Source: Bacteroidales bacterium
GTDB lineage: Bacteria; Bacteroidota; Bacteroidia; Bacteroidales; UBA932
Assembly: GCA_017538685.1 (NCBI GenBank)
Contig: JAFYIK010000129.1
Coordinates: 1 to 8,416 of the forward strand
DNA: 8,416 nucleotides
Direction: 5' to 3'
The notes below the pieces were generated by a model that saw nothing but the letters and a program-made list of their open reading frames with translations, ran no database searches and was not told the origin of the DNA. Position numbers and translations under genes: made by a program. Below are positions 1-6,990 of the stretch, piece after piece (within the stretch, counting starts at the first letter, position 1; every line of letters starts with the position of its first letter).

Positions 1-1019
1 AGACTGTTTTGGTTTCGGGCGGCGCCGGCTACATCGGCAGCCACGTGACCGTGGAACTCGATGCGGCGGGCTACGACGTAGTGATCGCCGACAATTTCTC
101 AAACTGCGACCGCACTAACTACAAAGGCGTGTGCAAAATCACCGGGAAGGAACTTCCCCTGATTGAAATGGACTTCTGCGACCTTGCCGCCGTCCGTAAA
201 CTCTTCGACAGCCGCAAGATCGACGCAGTCATCCACTTCGCCGCTTTCAAGGCCGTGGGTGAGTCGGTGGAAGATCCGCTGAAGTACTACACCAACAACC
301 TCATCTCCTTCCTGAACATCCTTCAGGTCGCGCGCGACAAGGGCTGCAACGTGCTATTCTCCTCCTCCGCCACTGTCTATGGCGAGCCGGACCACCTCCC
401 GGTCAGCGAGCTTTCGGAGCGCAAGCCCTCGACCTCGCCCTACGGCAACACCAAGCAGATGTGCGAGGACTTCCTTCGCGACTGCGTGAAGGCCTACCCG
501 AGCATCAAGGGTATCGCGCTGCGCTACTTCAACCCGATCGGCGCACACCCGTCCGCCCTCATCGGCGAGCTCCCGCGCGGCATCCCCAACAACCTCGTCC
601 CGTTCATCACGCAGACCGCCATCGGCAAGCGCGAGTGCCTCAGCGTGTTCGGCAACGACTATCCCACTCCGGACGGCACCTGTCTGCGCGACTTCATCGA
701 CATAATCGACCTCGCCAAGGCCCACGTCTTCGCCGTGACCCGTATGCTTGACGGCAAGATGGAGGAGAACTACGAAATCTTCAATGTGGGCACCGGCCGC
801 CCCGTCAGCGTGATGGAGCTTATCACCACCTTCGAGAAGGTGAACCACCTGAAGCTGAACTACAAAATCGCCCCTCGCCGTCCCGGCGACGTGATGTCCG
901 TCTGGTGCGACCCTGCGATAGGCGAGAAGAAGCTCGGCTGGAAGGCCCAGCGCACGCTCGACGAGACCCTCGCTTCCGCTTGGGCCTGGGAGAAATATCT
1001 CGCTGAGAAGAAAGACTAA
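1..1019 (+). CDS. galE: UDP-glucose 4-epimerase, 5' end cut by window edge
   Basis: Interconverts UDP-glucose and UDP-galactose using bound NAD+ (Leloir pathway; UDP-galactose for LPS, capsule and glycans), in the cytoplasm. The visible frame opens with T-V-L-V-S-G-G-A-G-Y-I-G-S-H, the Rossmann dinucleotide motif of extended short-chain dehydrogenases. Counting from the Leu codon at position 9, the SSSATVYG strand supplies the catalytic Ser (about 120), and SPYGNTK supplies Tyr145 and Lys149 of YxxxK. RYFNPIGAHPS and the RRPGD segment near residue 290 are typical GalE substrate-side motifs. The TTG at 9-11 is not a convincing start: in-frame codons continue to the window edge and match the family N-terminus, so the real start is only a few codons upstream. 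About 336 residues are visible against a family norm near 340. It converges on pepT, and the two stop codons overlap. No promoter is visible. Confidence 0.97.
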   Translation, partial: TVLVSGGAGYIGSHVTVELDAAGYDVVIADNFSNCDRTNYKGVCKITGKELPLIEMDFCDLAAVRKLFDSRKIDAVIHFAAFKAVGESVEDPLKYYTNNLISFLNILQVARDKGCNVLFSSSATVYGEPDHLPVSELSERKPSTSPYGNTKQMCEDFLRDCVKAYPSIKGIALRYFNPIGAHPSALIGELPRGIPNNLVPFITQTAIGKRECLSVFGNDYPTPDGTCLRDFIDIIDLAKAHVFAVTRMLDGKMEENYEIFNVGTGRPVSVMELITTFEKVNHLKLNYKIAPRRPGDVMSVWCDPAIGEKKLGWKAQRTLDETLASAWAWEKYLAEKKD

Positions 1020-2251
1020 GCTGGAGTTTTTTCAGCTGCGAAGAGGCCTATGATGTTCAAAATGACATTGTAGGCCTTTTCCATAGACTGCACGGGCACA
1101 AACTCCATCTTGCCGTGGAAGTTGAGGCCGCCGGCGAAGATGTTCGGGCAGGGGAGTCCCATAAACGACAGGTTAGCGCCGTCCGTGCCTCCGCGGATAG
1201 GCTGGATCTTCGGTTTCACGCCCGCCTTCTCCATAGCCTGCATTGCAATCTCCACTATGCGGTAGTGCGGCTCCACCTGCTTTCGCATATTGTAGTACTG
1301 GTGCCGGATCTCCACCGTGGCGGTGCCGTCGCCGTAGCGGTCGTTGATGGCTTCCACGCACTTGCGGAGGTAGGCCTTCTGCTGCTCGTGCTTCTCGAGG
1401 TCGTGCTCGCGGAGAATGAAGGTGAGGGTGCATTCCTCCACCGTGCCCTTATAGGAGATGAGGTGGTAGAATCCTTCGTAGCCTTCGGTGTACTCGGGGC
1501 GCTGCTCCACCGGCAGGAGCATTTCCAGCTCCAGGCCTATCATAATGGCGTTCAGCATCTTGCCCTTCGCGTAGCCGGGATGCACGTTGCGGCCCTGGAT
1601 GCGCACCGTCGCGGCCGCGGCATTGAAGTTCTCGAACTCCAGCTCGCCGACCTCGCCGCCGTCCATAGTGTAGGCATACTTCGCATCGAAGCGGGCTACG
1701 TCGAACTTCGCCACTCCGCGGCCGATCTCCTCGTCAGGTGTGAAGCCGATGCGGATGGGGCCGTGCTTGAACTCCGGGTGCTCCACGATGTACTGCACAG
1801 CGGTCATTATCTCCGCCACGCCGGCTTTGTCGTCGGCGCCCAGGAGGGTGGTGCCGTCGGTGGTGATGAGGGTCTCGCGCTTATGGCTGAGGAGTTCGGG
1901 GAACTCTTCGGGAGCGAGGAAAAGGCCGGGAACGCCCCCCAGCGGAATGGCCGAGCCGTCGTAGTTTTCGATTATCTGCGGCTTGATGTTCGCGCCTGAG
2001 GCGTCTGGGGAAGTGTCCACGTGCGCTATGAATCCGATGGCTGGGATGTCGCCCGGCGTGTTCGCGGGGATTTTGCCCATCACGTAACCGAACTCGTCGA
2101 GAGTGGCTTCCACTCCCATCGCCTTGAGCTCGGCGCAGAGCAGCTTCAGCAGGTCGAACTGCTTCGCGGTGCTCGGCTGGGTCTCGGATTCTTCGTTGGA
2201 CTGGGTGTCTATCGCGACATAGCGCAGGAACCTATCTTTTATGTTTTCCAT
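1016..2251 (-). CDS. pepT: peptidase T (tripeptide aminopeptidase)
   Basis: Cytoplasmic di-zinc M20-family aminopeptidase that removes the N-terminal residue from tripeptides. The 411-aa length is normal for PepT. The metal site is complete: His77 and catalytic Asp79 in AHVDT, bridging Asp140 in GADDKAG, general base Glu174 with Glu175 in TPDEEIG, Asp197 in YTMDGGE, and His379 in LNFHGKMEF. The stretch between about residues 205 and 320 is the lid/dimerisation domain (NVHPGYAKG is characteristic). Its ATG lies inside the 3' end of the upstream OstA-like gene in another frame (20-nt overlap), with a tandem AAGGAG just upstream, so it is probably co-transcribed and coupled. Its TAG overlaps the TAA of convergent galE. 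No terminator was seen for this strand beyond the stop. No signal peptide, which fits a cytosolic enzyme at the end of an envelope operon; a functional link to the other genes is not evident. Confidence 0.97.
   Translation of the reverse strand: MENIKDRFLRYVAIDTQSNEESETQPSTAKQFDLLKLLCAELKAMGVEATLDEFGYVMGKIPANTPGDIPAIGFIAHVDTSPDASGANIKPQIIENYDGSAIPLGGVPGLFLAPEEFPELLSHKRETLITTDGTTLLGADDKAGVAEIMTAVQYIVEHPEFKHGPIRIGFTPDEEIGRGVAKFDVARFDAKYAYTMDGGEVGELEFENFNAAAATVRIQGRNVHPGYAKGKMLNAIMIGLELEMLLPVEQRPEYTEGYEGFYHLISYKGTVEECTLTFILREHDLEKHEQQKAYLRKCVEAINDRYGDGTATVEIRHQYYNMRKQVEPHYRIVEIAMQAMEKAGVKPKIQPIRGGTDGANLSFMGLPCPNIFAGGLNFHGKMEFVPVQSMEKAYNVILNIIGLFAAEKTPA
1019..1037 (+). other. small hairpin just after the galE stop
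   Basis: AGCTG at 1019-1023 is complementary to CAGCT at 1033-1037. Further A-U and G-U pairs bring the arms together around a T-rich loop. It starts on the last base of the galE stop codon and lies inside the last codons of pepT on the other strand. Alone it is a weak structure with no following T-run. It may add to the stronger hairpin just downstream, or be chance. Confidence 0.25.
1041..1084 (+). terminator. candidate galE terminator inside the pepT 3' coding end
   Basis: In + strand RNA, 1041-1057 can pair with 1064-1080 along 17 consecutive positions around a 6-nt loop (1058-1063). The core is AGGCCTA (1044-1050) against TAGGCCT (1071-1077). Four of the pairs are G-U wobbles. The right arm ends in TTTT, followed by CC, so the U-run is short and partly inside the stem. 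On the minus strand the wobbles become A-C mismatches, so the structure favours galE-sense RNA. It lies 21 nt after the galE stop. Because it is within pepT codons it could also be coincidence. Confidence 0.4.
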
Positions 2252-4778
2252 TGTTCTGCTCCTTCTCCTTTTTCTGTTTGTAGTATTCGATGTATTTGTT
2301 CAGAATCTCCTGATCCTTCTTGGCTTCTGCCTCGGCGGCATCCAGCTCTTTCTGCTTCTTGGCGCGGGCCTTGGCTTCTGCCTGCTTCTGTTTCTCGGCG
2401 GCTATCTCCGCGTCGCGCGCGTCGAGGATGGCCCATCGCGCTTCGCGGGCCTCGGCCCTTTCCTTCCTGCGCGCGGCGTTCCTCGCCCGCCACTCGTTGA
2501 ACTTCTCCTTGAAGGTCTTCTTGGGCGGCTCCTGAGGCCGGACTGCGACGCTGTCAGCGACAGCGAGCGAGTCCAACGCGGGGAGAGAATCAGGTAACGC
2601 GATAGAATCGCGAAGCGTAAGGCTATCGAGTTTTGTTGATTTCCCTGCTTGAGCGGGGATCTCCAGTTCCTTGTCCAGTGCCTCGACCTGCTTCTCGGTC
2701 TTCTTGTCCGCCGGCTTCTTCGGGTGCGGCTTGTGGCTTTCGTCGATGGCGGCGTAGACGCTCTTCATATAGCCGGGGAAGTAGATGTTGGTCTCCTTGA
2801 ACTTCGCCTTCGGATGCTTTGCGTAGGTTGCCCTTTCGGAGTCGCGTACGGTGAGGGTAGTTATGCTCTTCTTGCCGGTCGGCTTCTTTTCGGGCTCCCA
2901 TTTGAAGCCCTTCAGATAGCGGTCAGCCTGCGGGAACTGCACCACCGGGTAGGCGTCGTTCTTCGGGCTGTCGAAGTAGTGGATACGGTCGATCGTGCCG
3001 TCCACGAAGTTGCCGCTGAGCATTTTGCTTTCCACTTTGTTCACGGTGGAGAGCGCGCCGTTCTCTTCCAGATAGAAGATAGCGGTGGAGCCGCCGATGG
3101 CGTCGAACCTTGTCAGCGCGGCGGTGGTGTCGAAGTACGCTATCACCTCAGCGCCCTTGATCTGGTCGTAGAGCAGGGAGTCTTCCTGCGTCACTATCAT
3201 AGCGTTGGACATCAGGCTCGCCCTCTCCACGGCGTTGTTCTTGATCAGCACGTTGAGGCTGTCGGAGAAGTACTGCCTGCGTCCTTCGTTCCACACTATC
3301 GGTTCTATGTAGAAGCGCGCGATGCTGTCCAGGTCCGTGTACCTCAGCGAATCGCAGCGCACCTGCATATCCTTGCGGTAGATTTTCACGTTCCTTATGC
3401 CCACGGCGAAGCCGATCTTGGTCGTGTCCGGCGGGGGAAGGTTCGCCAGCGAATCCGCCCGCGCGAGGGAGTCCCTCAGCGCCAGCGCCGCCGAATCCAG
3501 CGGCATCGCCAGTTCGGACGTGTCCGCGTCGGATTCCAGGTCGTCGCCGGGAATGACGGGAGCCTGATCGGGGATCTCGGCGGGCTCGCCCTTGCCGGGC
3601 GCCGCCTTTTCCTCTCCCGCCTTGCCGAGCATACCGCCGCGCCCGGCCTTGCCCGCCTCCTTCTTGGCGGCTGCTTCAGCCGCCTTCTTCTCCGCCTCGG
3701 CGGCCGCCTTGGAGCGGTATTCGCCCACGGCGTCGGTCATAATCTCGGCCAGGCGCGTCTCGGCGGCTTTGATTTCGCCGGCCGGGATGTCGCACTTTTT
3801 GACCGTGTAGTAGATGATGGTGTCCGCGCCGAAGTAGAGCGTGTCGCGGTAGTTGGATTCTTCGTCGGTGATGGCGACCGCGGCTTCATTGACCATAGTC
3901 ACGCGCGAGAGCGAATCTTCGTAGTAGAGGTATTTCGCCACTGCGGAGGTGTGGTGCGAGCTGTCCTGCAGCTGCACGTTGCCCATCAGCTCCACGTCGC
4001 CCACCCCGCGGTAGTAGTAGAGCGTGTCGCTCCAGGTTTCCTGGTTCTTGGAGGTGGCGTGGACCTTGCCCGTGAAGAAGAAGGTTTCGCGCCCCCTGTT
4101 GTACCAGCCGCGGCTGGCGGAGAGCATATTGTCGTCCTTCCAGAAGTCGATGTAGGAGTTGAAGGTAGCGCGCTCGAGGTCGGTGCGGTAGTGCAGCGAG
4201 GAGGTCTTGATGAAGACGGAGTCCGTGAACATATTCACGTCGTCCGTGAAGGTGAAGAGGTGCCCCTTCGAGTCGTAGGTGCCGTTGAGGCTTTCGATGA
4301 TCTGGCCGTCTTTGTCTTTCATCGACGCGCCCTTGGCGAACACGGCCACGCTGTCTTTGGTGTTGTAGTCCAGATACCTGGTGCGCAGGATGTTCTTGTC
4401 TTTGTCTACCAGCTGGACCACGCTCCCGCGGAACTGCGCGAGGTTGTTGTCCACGTAGTAGTCCAGGGTCTCGCTGGTGAGAACGGTGCCCTCCTGCATC
4501 AGCTTGACGTGGCCTTTTGCGTTGATGATGTTGTCTTCCACGCGCCAGAGGGCGGTGTCGCAGATGAGATAAGTGTCGTTATGGAGGAAAGTGGCGTCCA
4601 CGGCCTTGCGGAACGCTTTGTCGTCGGCGTTGGTGATAATCTGGACCGACTTCGCCTTGACAAGACGCACCACGTCGCCCTTCTGCGCCGGTTTCGGCCG
4701 GGCAGAAGCGCTGAACAGCACCGCCAGAAGTCCGGCGGCGAGCAGCAGGGAGCTTACTTTCTTATCTTTTCCAGCCAT
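2232..4778 (-). CDS. OstA-like LPS-export family protein with extended Lys/Ala-rich C-terminus
   Basis: Predicted periplasmic protein of the OstA/LptA superfamily (the Bacteroidota OstA-like group), whose relatives carry lipopolysaccharide to the outer membrane. Residues 1-26 look like a signal peptide: KDKK, a Leu/Ala core, then an A-S-A cleavage motif. Residues about 35-330 carry repeating beta-strand units typical of the fold (for example NIINAKGHVKLMQEG, DYYVDNNLAQFRGSV, GDVELMGNVQLQDS). A second OstA-like section follows at about 455-625 (VKIYRKDMQVRCDSLRY, YDQIKGAEVIAYFD). Between them, residues about 355-405 are Ala/Lys/Glu/Gly-rich. Two clusters of Asp-Ser repeats occur at about 428-443 and 718-743. 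Residues about 750-848 are highly charged and probably form a coiled coil. At 848 aa it appears long for the group, the surplus being these low-complexity parts. The ATG overlaps the upstream isomerase gene by 25 nt without a clear Shine-Dalgarno, and the 3' end overlaps pepT by 20 nt. The family call is firm; LPS as cargo is inferred from the family. Confidence 0.88.
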   Translation of the reverse strand: MAGKDKKVSSLLLAAGLLAVLFSASARPKPAQKGDVVRLVKAKSVQIITNADDKAFRKAVDATFLHNDTYLICDTALWRVEDNIINAKGHVKLMQEGTVLTSETLDYYVDNNLAQFRGSVVQLVDKDKNILRTRYLDYNTKDSVAVFAKGASMKDKDGQIIESLNGTYDSKGHLFTFTDDVNMFTDSVFIKTSSLHYRTDLERATFNSYIDFWKDDNMLSASRGWYNRGRETFFFTGKVHATSKNQETWSDTLYYYRGVGDVELMGNVQLQDSSHHTSAVAKYLYYEDSLSRVTMVNEAAVAITDEESNYRDTLYFGADTIIYYTVKKCDIPAGEIKAAETRLAEIMTDAVGEYRSKAAAEAEKKAAEAAAKKEAGKAGRGGMLGKAGEEKAAPGKGEPAEIPDQAPVIPGDDLESDADTSELAMPLDSAALALRDSLARADSLANLPPPDTTKIGFAVGIRNVKIYRKDMQVRCDSLRYTDLDSIARFYIEPIVWNEGRRQYFSDSLNVLIKNNAVERASLMSNAMIVTQEDSLLYDQIKGAEVIAYFDTTAALTRFDAIGGSTAIFYLEENGALSTVNKVESKMLSGNFVDGTIDRIHYFDSPKNDAYPVVQFPQADRYLKGFKWEPEKKPTGKKSITTLTVRDSERATYAKHPKAKFKETNIYFPGYMKSVYAAIDESHKPHPKKPADKKTEKQVEALDKELEIPAQAGKSTKLDSLTLRDSIALPDSLPALDSLAVADSVAVRPQEPPKKTFKEKFNEWRARNAARRKERAEAREARWAILDARDAEIAAEKQKQAEAKARAKKQKELDAAEAEAKKDQEILNKYIEYYKQKKEKEQNNGKHKR
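2259..2270 (-). promoter_or_regulatory. tandem Shine-Dalgarno for pepT
   Basis: The minus strand reads AAGGAGAAGGAG, two direct copies of AAGGAG. The nearer copy ends 7 nt before the pepT ATG (2249-2251), ideal spacing. It is fully inside the OstA-like reading frame, where it encodes part of its Lys/Glu-rich tail. It fixes the pepT start and stands out because none of the upstream genes in this operon shows a comparable site. Confidence 0.75.
2541..2636 (-). repeat. Asp-Ser repeat tract in the OstA-like protein
   Basis: Residues about 715-746 of the OstA-like protein contain six Asp-Ser pairs at spacings of 4 to 8 residues, each followed by Leu, Ile or Val (DSLTLRDSIALPDSL, LDSLAVADSV). A shorter copy of the theme at 3438-3497 reads DSAALALRDSLARADSL. 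Both lie at borders between the folded OstA-like parts and low-complexity segments. The tract is probably a flexible linker; a calcium-binding or surface role would be speculation. Confidence 0.6.
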
Positions 4779-6115
4779 CCCGCGCGGGAGAAGTCACAAT
4801 CCTTGAACATAGGATCGATGACTATGTGTGTTTCGGAGATTTTCTTGTCTATGAATTGGTTGATGGCCTCCACCTGCTTGGCGTTCTCCACTATCGAGAA
4901 GAGCTCGTTGTAGTCGGTCTCGAAGGTGGCGGTGTGAGAGGGCACGATCTTGTCCAGACGGATGATTTTGTAGACGAGATTGCCTCGGCCTTCGTTGTCG
5001 GTGCTTTCCACGGGCTCGGAGATGTCGCCGGGCTGAAGGTTGCGAATGACCGCCCAGTCGGCAGGCTTGATCTGGTCTTTGTCGAAGTAGGCCGAGCCGG
5101 TCTGGGGATCAGCCATTTGTCCGCCGTTGGTTCGGGAGGCTTTGTCCTCGCTGAACATCCTGGCCGCCATCTCGAAGCTGAGGTCGGTGGTGTCGATGAT
5201 CGCGCGGAGGCTGTCCAGCCTGGCGAACGCTTTGTCCCTGTCTTCCGAGGTGTACGTGGGGCGGATGAGGATGTGGCGGGCGTTGAACATATCGCCCTTC
5301 TTTTCGATGATCTGGATGAGGTGGAAGCCGTCCGGGGTCTCGACCGTGTTGGAGACCATACCCGCCTTCAGCGACATAGCGGCATCCGAGAACTGCGGCC
5401 AGAAGATGGTCTTCGAGGCCATTCCGAGTTCGCCGCCCCTGCGGGCAGATTCAGTGTCGTCGGAATACAGGCGGGCGAGCGTGCTGAACTTCTCGCCGGC
5501 CACGATGCGTTCGCGCAGCTCGAGCAGCTTCTCCTTCGCCGCCAGCTTCGCCGCCTCCACGTCCGGATAGACGCAGATCTGGCTCATCTGGTACTTGGTG
5601 GGGATCACGGGCAGGTTAGCCACATCCGCGGTGTCCACATACTGCCTGATGTCGTAGGGGGTGATTTCGGGGATGTTCTTGGCGATCTGCTGCTGCTCCT
5701 GCTGGGTGAGCGACATTTCCTCGAACTGCTTGTTCCACTCCTGGCGGAGTTTGTACACGGATTTGCCGAAGTACTCTTCCACTTTGTCGTCACCGCCGAG
5801 GGCCGTGCGGATCTCATCGATCTGCTGGTTGAGCTGAGCGGCCACCACTTCCTTGTTTACGGTGAGGGAGTCTACCCTCGCCTGCATAAGGAGGAGCTTG
5901 GTCTGGAGTATGTTCTCGAGTATCTCGCAGCGTATGTTCTGGTCCGAGGCGTAACCGCGCGCCCTCATCGTGCTGATTTCCTGCTCGAGGTCGGACAGGG
6001 TCACGAATTCGCCGCCTATCACGGCCACCGTCTTATCCACCAGACCGTTGTATTTCTGGGCGTTAAGGGTGAGGCAAGTCAGCGCTATAGCCGCTGCCGC
6101 TAATATCTTTTTCAT
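4754..6115 (-). CDS. SurA-like periplasmic peptidyl-prolyl cis-trans isomerase
   Basis: Periplasmic chaperone/prolyl isomerase of the SurA type, expected to keep unfolded outer-membrane proteins soluble on the way to the Bam machinery. The 453 aa compare with about 428 for E. coli SurA. Residues 1-19 are a type I signal peptide (MKK, Ala/Leu core, LNA before Gln20). Residues about 21-170 form a SurA_N-like helical chaperone region starting with the typical VDKTVAVIGGEFVTLSDLE. Two parvulin (PpiC) domains follow: about 174-272 (SDDTESARRGGELGM, TPDGFHLIQI) and about 276-388 (FNARHILI, SRTNGGQM, GDISEPVES). A C-terminal helix (about 395-430) would fold back on the N-terminal region, as in SurA. 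Domain 1 lacks the first parvulin His and domain 2 the last one. It starts 3 nt after the TAA of the upstream lipoprotein gene, with no Shine-Dalgarno, and overlaps the OstA-like gene. In E. coli surA neighbours lptD, so the pairing is meaningful. Confidence 0.93.
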   Translation of the reverse strand: MKKILAAAAIALTCLTLNAQKYNGLVDKTVAVIGGEFVTLSDLEQEISTMRARGYASDQNIRCEILENILQTKLLLMQARVDSLTVNKEVVAAQLNQQIDEIRTALGGDDKVEEYFGKSVYKLRQEWNKQFEEMSLTQQEQQQIAKNIPEITPYDIRQYVDTADVANLPVIPTKYQMSQICVYPDVEAAKLAAKEKLLELRERIVAGEKFSTLARLYSDDTESARRGGELGMASKTIFWPQFSDAAMSLKAGMVSNTVETPDGFHLIQIIEKKGDMFNARHILIRPTYTSEDRDKAFARLDSLRAIIDTTDLSFEMAARMFSEDKASRTNGGQMADPQTGSAYFDKDQIKPADWAVIRNLQPGDISEPVESTDNEGRGNLVYKIIRLDKIVPSHTATFETDYNELFSIVENAKQVEAINQFIDKKISETHIVIDPMFKDCDFSRAGWLEKIRK

Positions 6116-6118
6116 TCG

Positions 6119-6967
6119 TTAATAGATTACAAATTGACCGTCGTCGGAAGCTCCTTTAAGCAAGCTTTGTTCCAAAGCGATCAGCAGGTCGTGTTTTCTT
6201 CCGCTGAGGATGTATTCCCTGATTCTTTCGGCGCAGAAATCGAACGGCGCCACCCCGTTGCGGCGTATCTCGCGCACATAGGCGGCCTTCACGTCCGAAG
6301 TCTCTCCCGATTCCATAATTATGTACGACTGGTTCAGCCTCGCGAGCAACTGGCCATAGTCCGTGCCGAAATCGCGGGCGAGCACCGCAGCGTCGACCCA
6401 CTCGTAGCTTTTGTCGTAGTAACGGATGGCGTACTTGCCGGCCAGATTCTCGAGGGTCTCAATGTCTTTCGGCTTGCTGGAAGACAGGAGCCTGATGATC
6501 TGATCCCTCTGCTCTATGTTTTTGAAGAGGTCGATGAAGCGCACCTTCAGGATGGGCCTTTCGAGAGTGAAGAGCTCTTTGTGCTGCTCGTAGAAGGCCA
6601 GCATCTGGTCTTCGGTGACGAGAGTGTCCAGCCTGTCGCCTATGAAGCGCTGCTCGTAGCGGAAGCGCAGAAGGTCGCGCTTGTAGGCCTCGAGCTCGGC
6701 GGTGACATCCCTCTCGGCCTTCGACAGCTGGCTCTGCGCCATATCCGCGAAGATGATGTCCGTGGCCCAGGTGTTGATGTACTGCAGCGCGAGGTTAGTG
6801 CTGTCCGCCGCGGACACTCCGGTGGGGATATACGCCTCCACCTCCGACAGGTAGAGCTTGTGTTTACCCACTTTCGCCACCACCCTGTCGTCGTGGATGA
6901 ACGAATGGACCGACTGGCAGGCGGTGAGCAATAATAAGGTTATAAGAATTATCGTTCTTTTCTGCAT
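6119..6967 (-). CDS. SurA_N-like lipoprotein (isomerase-family chaperone without parvulin domain)
   Basis: Predicted lipoprotein, first gene of the envelope unit. The N-terminus MQKR plus Ile/Leu core ends in the lipobox LLTAC, so Cys17 should be lipidated. After the linker, DDRVVAKVGKHKLYLSEVEAYIP (residues about 26-48) resembles the start of SurA/PpiC-family chaperone domains. The rest looks mainly helical and charged, and I find none of the GG or GaHhI motifs of a catalytic parvulin domain. Members of such families are often annotated as peptidyl-prolyl isomerases, but isomerase activity is not supported here; a membrane-anchored chaperone partner of the next gene is more likely. The start is fixed by the signal peptide: no other in-frame ATG would keep the KR-plus-core structure. 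There is no Shine-Dalgarno, and a -7 promoter element lies only 6 nt upstream of the ATG. The stop is separated from the next start by 3 nt. Confidence 0.8.
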   Translation of the reverse strand: MQKRTIILITLLLLTACQSVHSFIHDDRVVAKVGKHKLYLSEVEAYIPTGVSAADSTNLALQYINTWATDIIFADMAQSQLSKAERDVTAELEAYKRDLLRFRYEQRFIGDRLDTLVTEDQMLAFYEQHKELFTLERPILKVRFIDLFKNIEQRDQIIRLLSSSKPKDIETLENLAGKYAIRYYDKSYEWVDAAVLARDFGTDYGQLLARLNQSYIIMESGETSDVKAAYVREIRRNGVAPFDFCAERIREYILSGRKHDLLIALEQSLLKGASDDGQFVIY

Positions 6968-6973
6968 AACCTA

Positions 6974-6981
6974 CAAATATA
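6974..6981 (-). promoter_or_regulatory. Bacteroidota -7 promoter element of the envelope operon
   Basis: The minus strand reads TATATTTG, an exact match to TAnnTTTG, the -7 consensus of the Bacteroidota housekeeping sigma factor. No clear TTTG-type -33 element is found at the usual distance; the region there is the T-rich tail of the preceding terminator. Only 6 nt separate it from the ATG, implying an extremely short or absent leader. Confidence 0.55.
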
Positions 6982-6990
6982 ATCAAATGT

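Noticed and set aside
354..848. 164-codon minus-strand frame inside galE
   Set aside because: It lies wholly in galE, which has intact catalytic motifs, and its composition is typical of an antisense shadow.
1115..1999. 294-codon open frame on the + strand opposite pepT
   Set aside because: pepT has its full set of metal ligands on the other strand; the antisense translation has no recognisable motif.
2318..2386. Direct DNA repeat CTTGGCTTCTGCCT (two copies about 50 bp apart)
   Set aside because: It follows from repeated Ala-Glu-Ala-Lys codons in the charged tail of the OstA-like protein and needs no separate explanation.
2649..4913. 754-codon open frame on the + strand opposite the OstA-like gene
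   Set aside because: It is antisense to a protein with clear family features and signal peptide. The translation is rich in Val, His, Arg and Gly without domain motifs, as expected from the reverse strand of GC-rich, codon-biased DNA.
4826..6103. 425-codon open frame on the + strand opposite the SurA-like gene
   Set aside because: Same mirror effect of codon bias; the sense strand encodes two recognisable parvulin domains.
6056..6115. Possible lipoprotein signal in the SurA-like protein (Cys14 in ALTCLTLNA)
   Set aside because: The residue before Cys is Thr, which does not fit a lipobox, and a good type I cleavage site (LNA before Gln20) follows.
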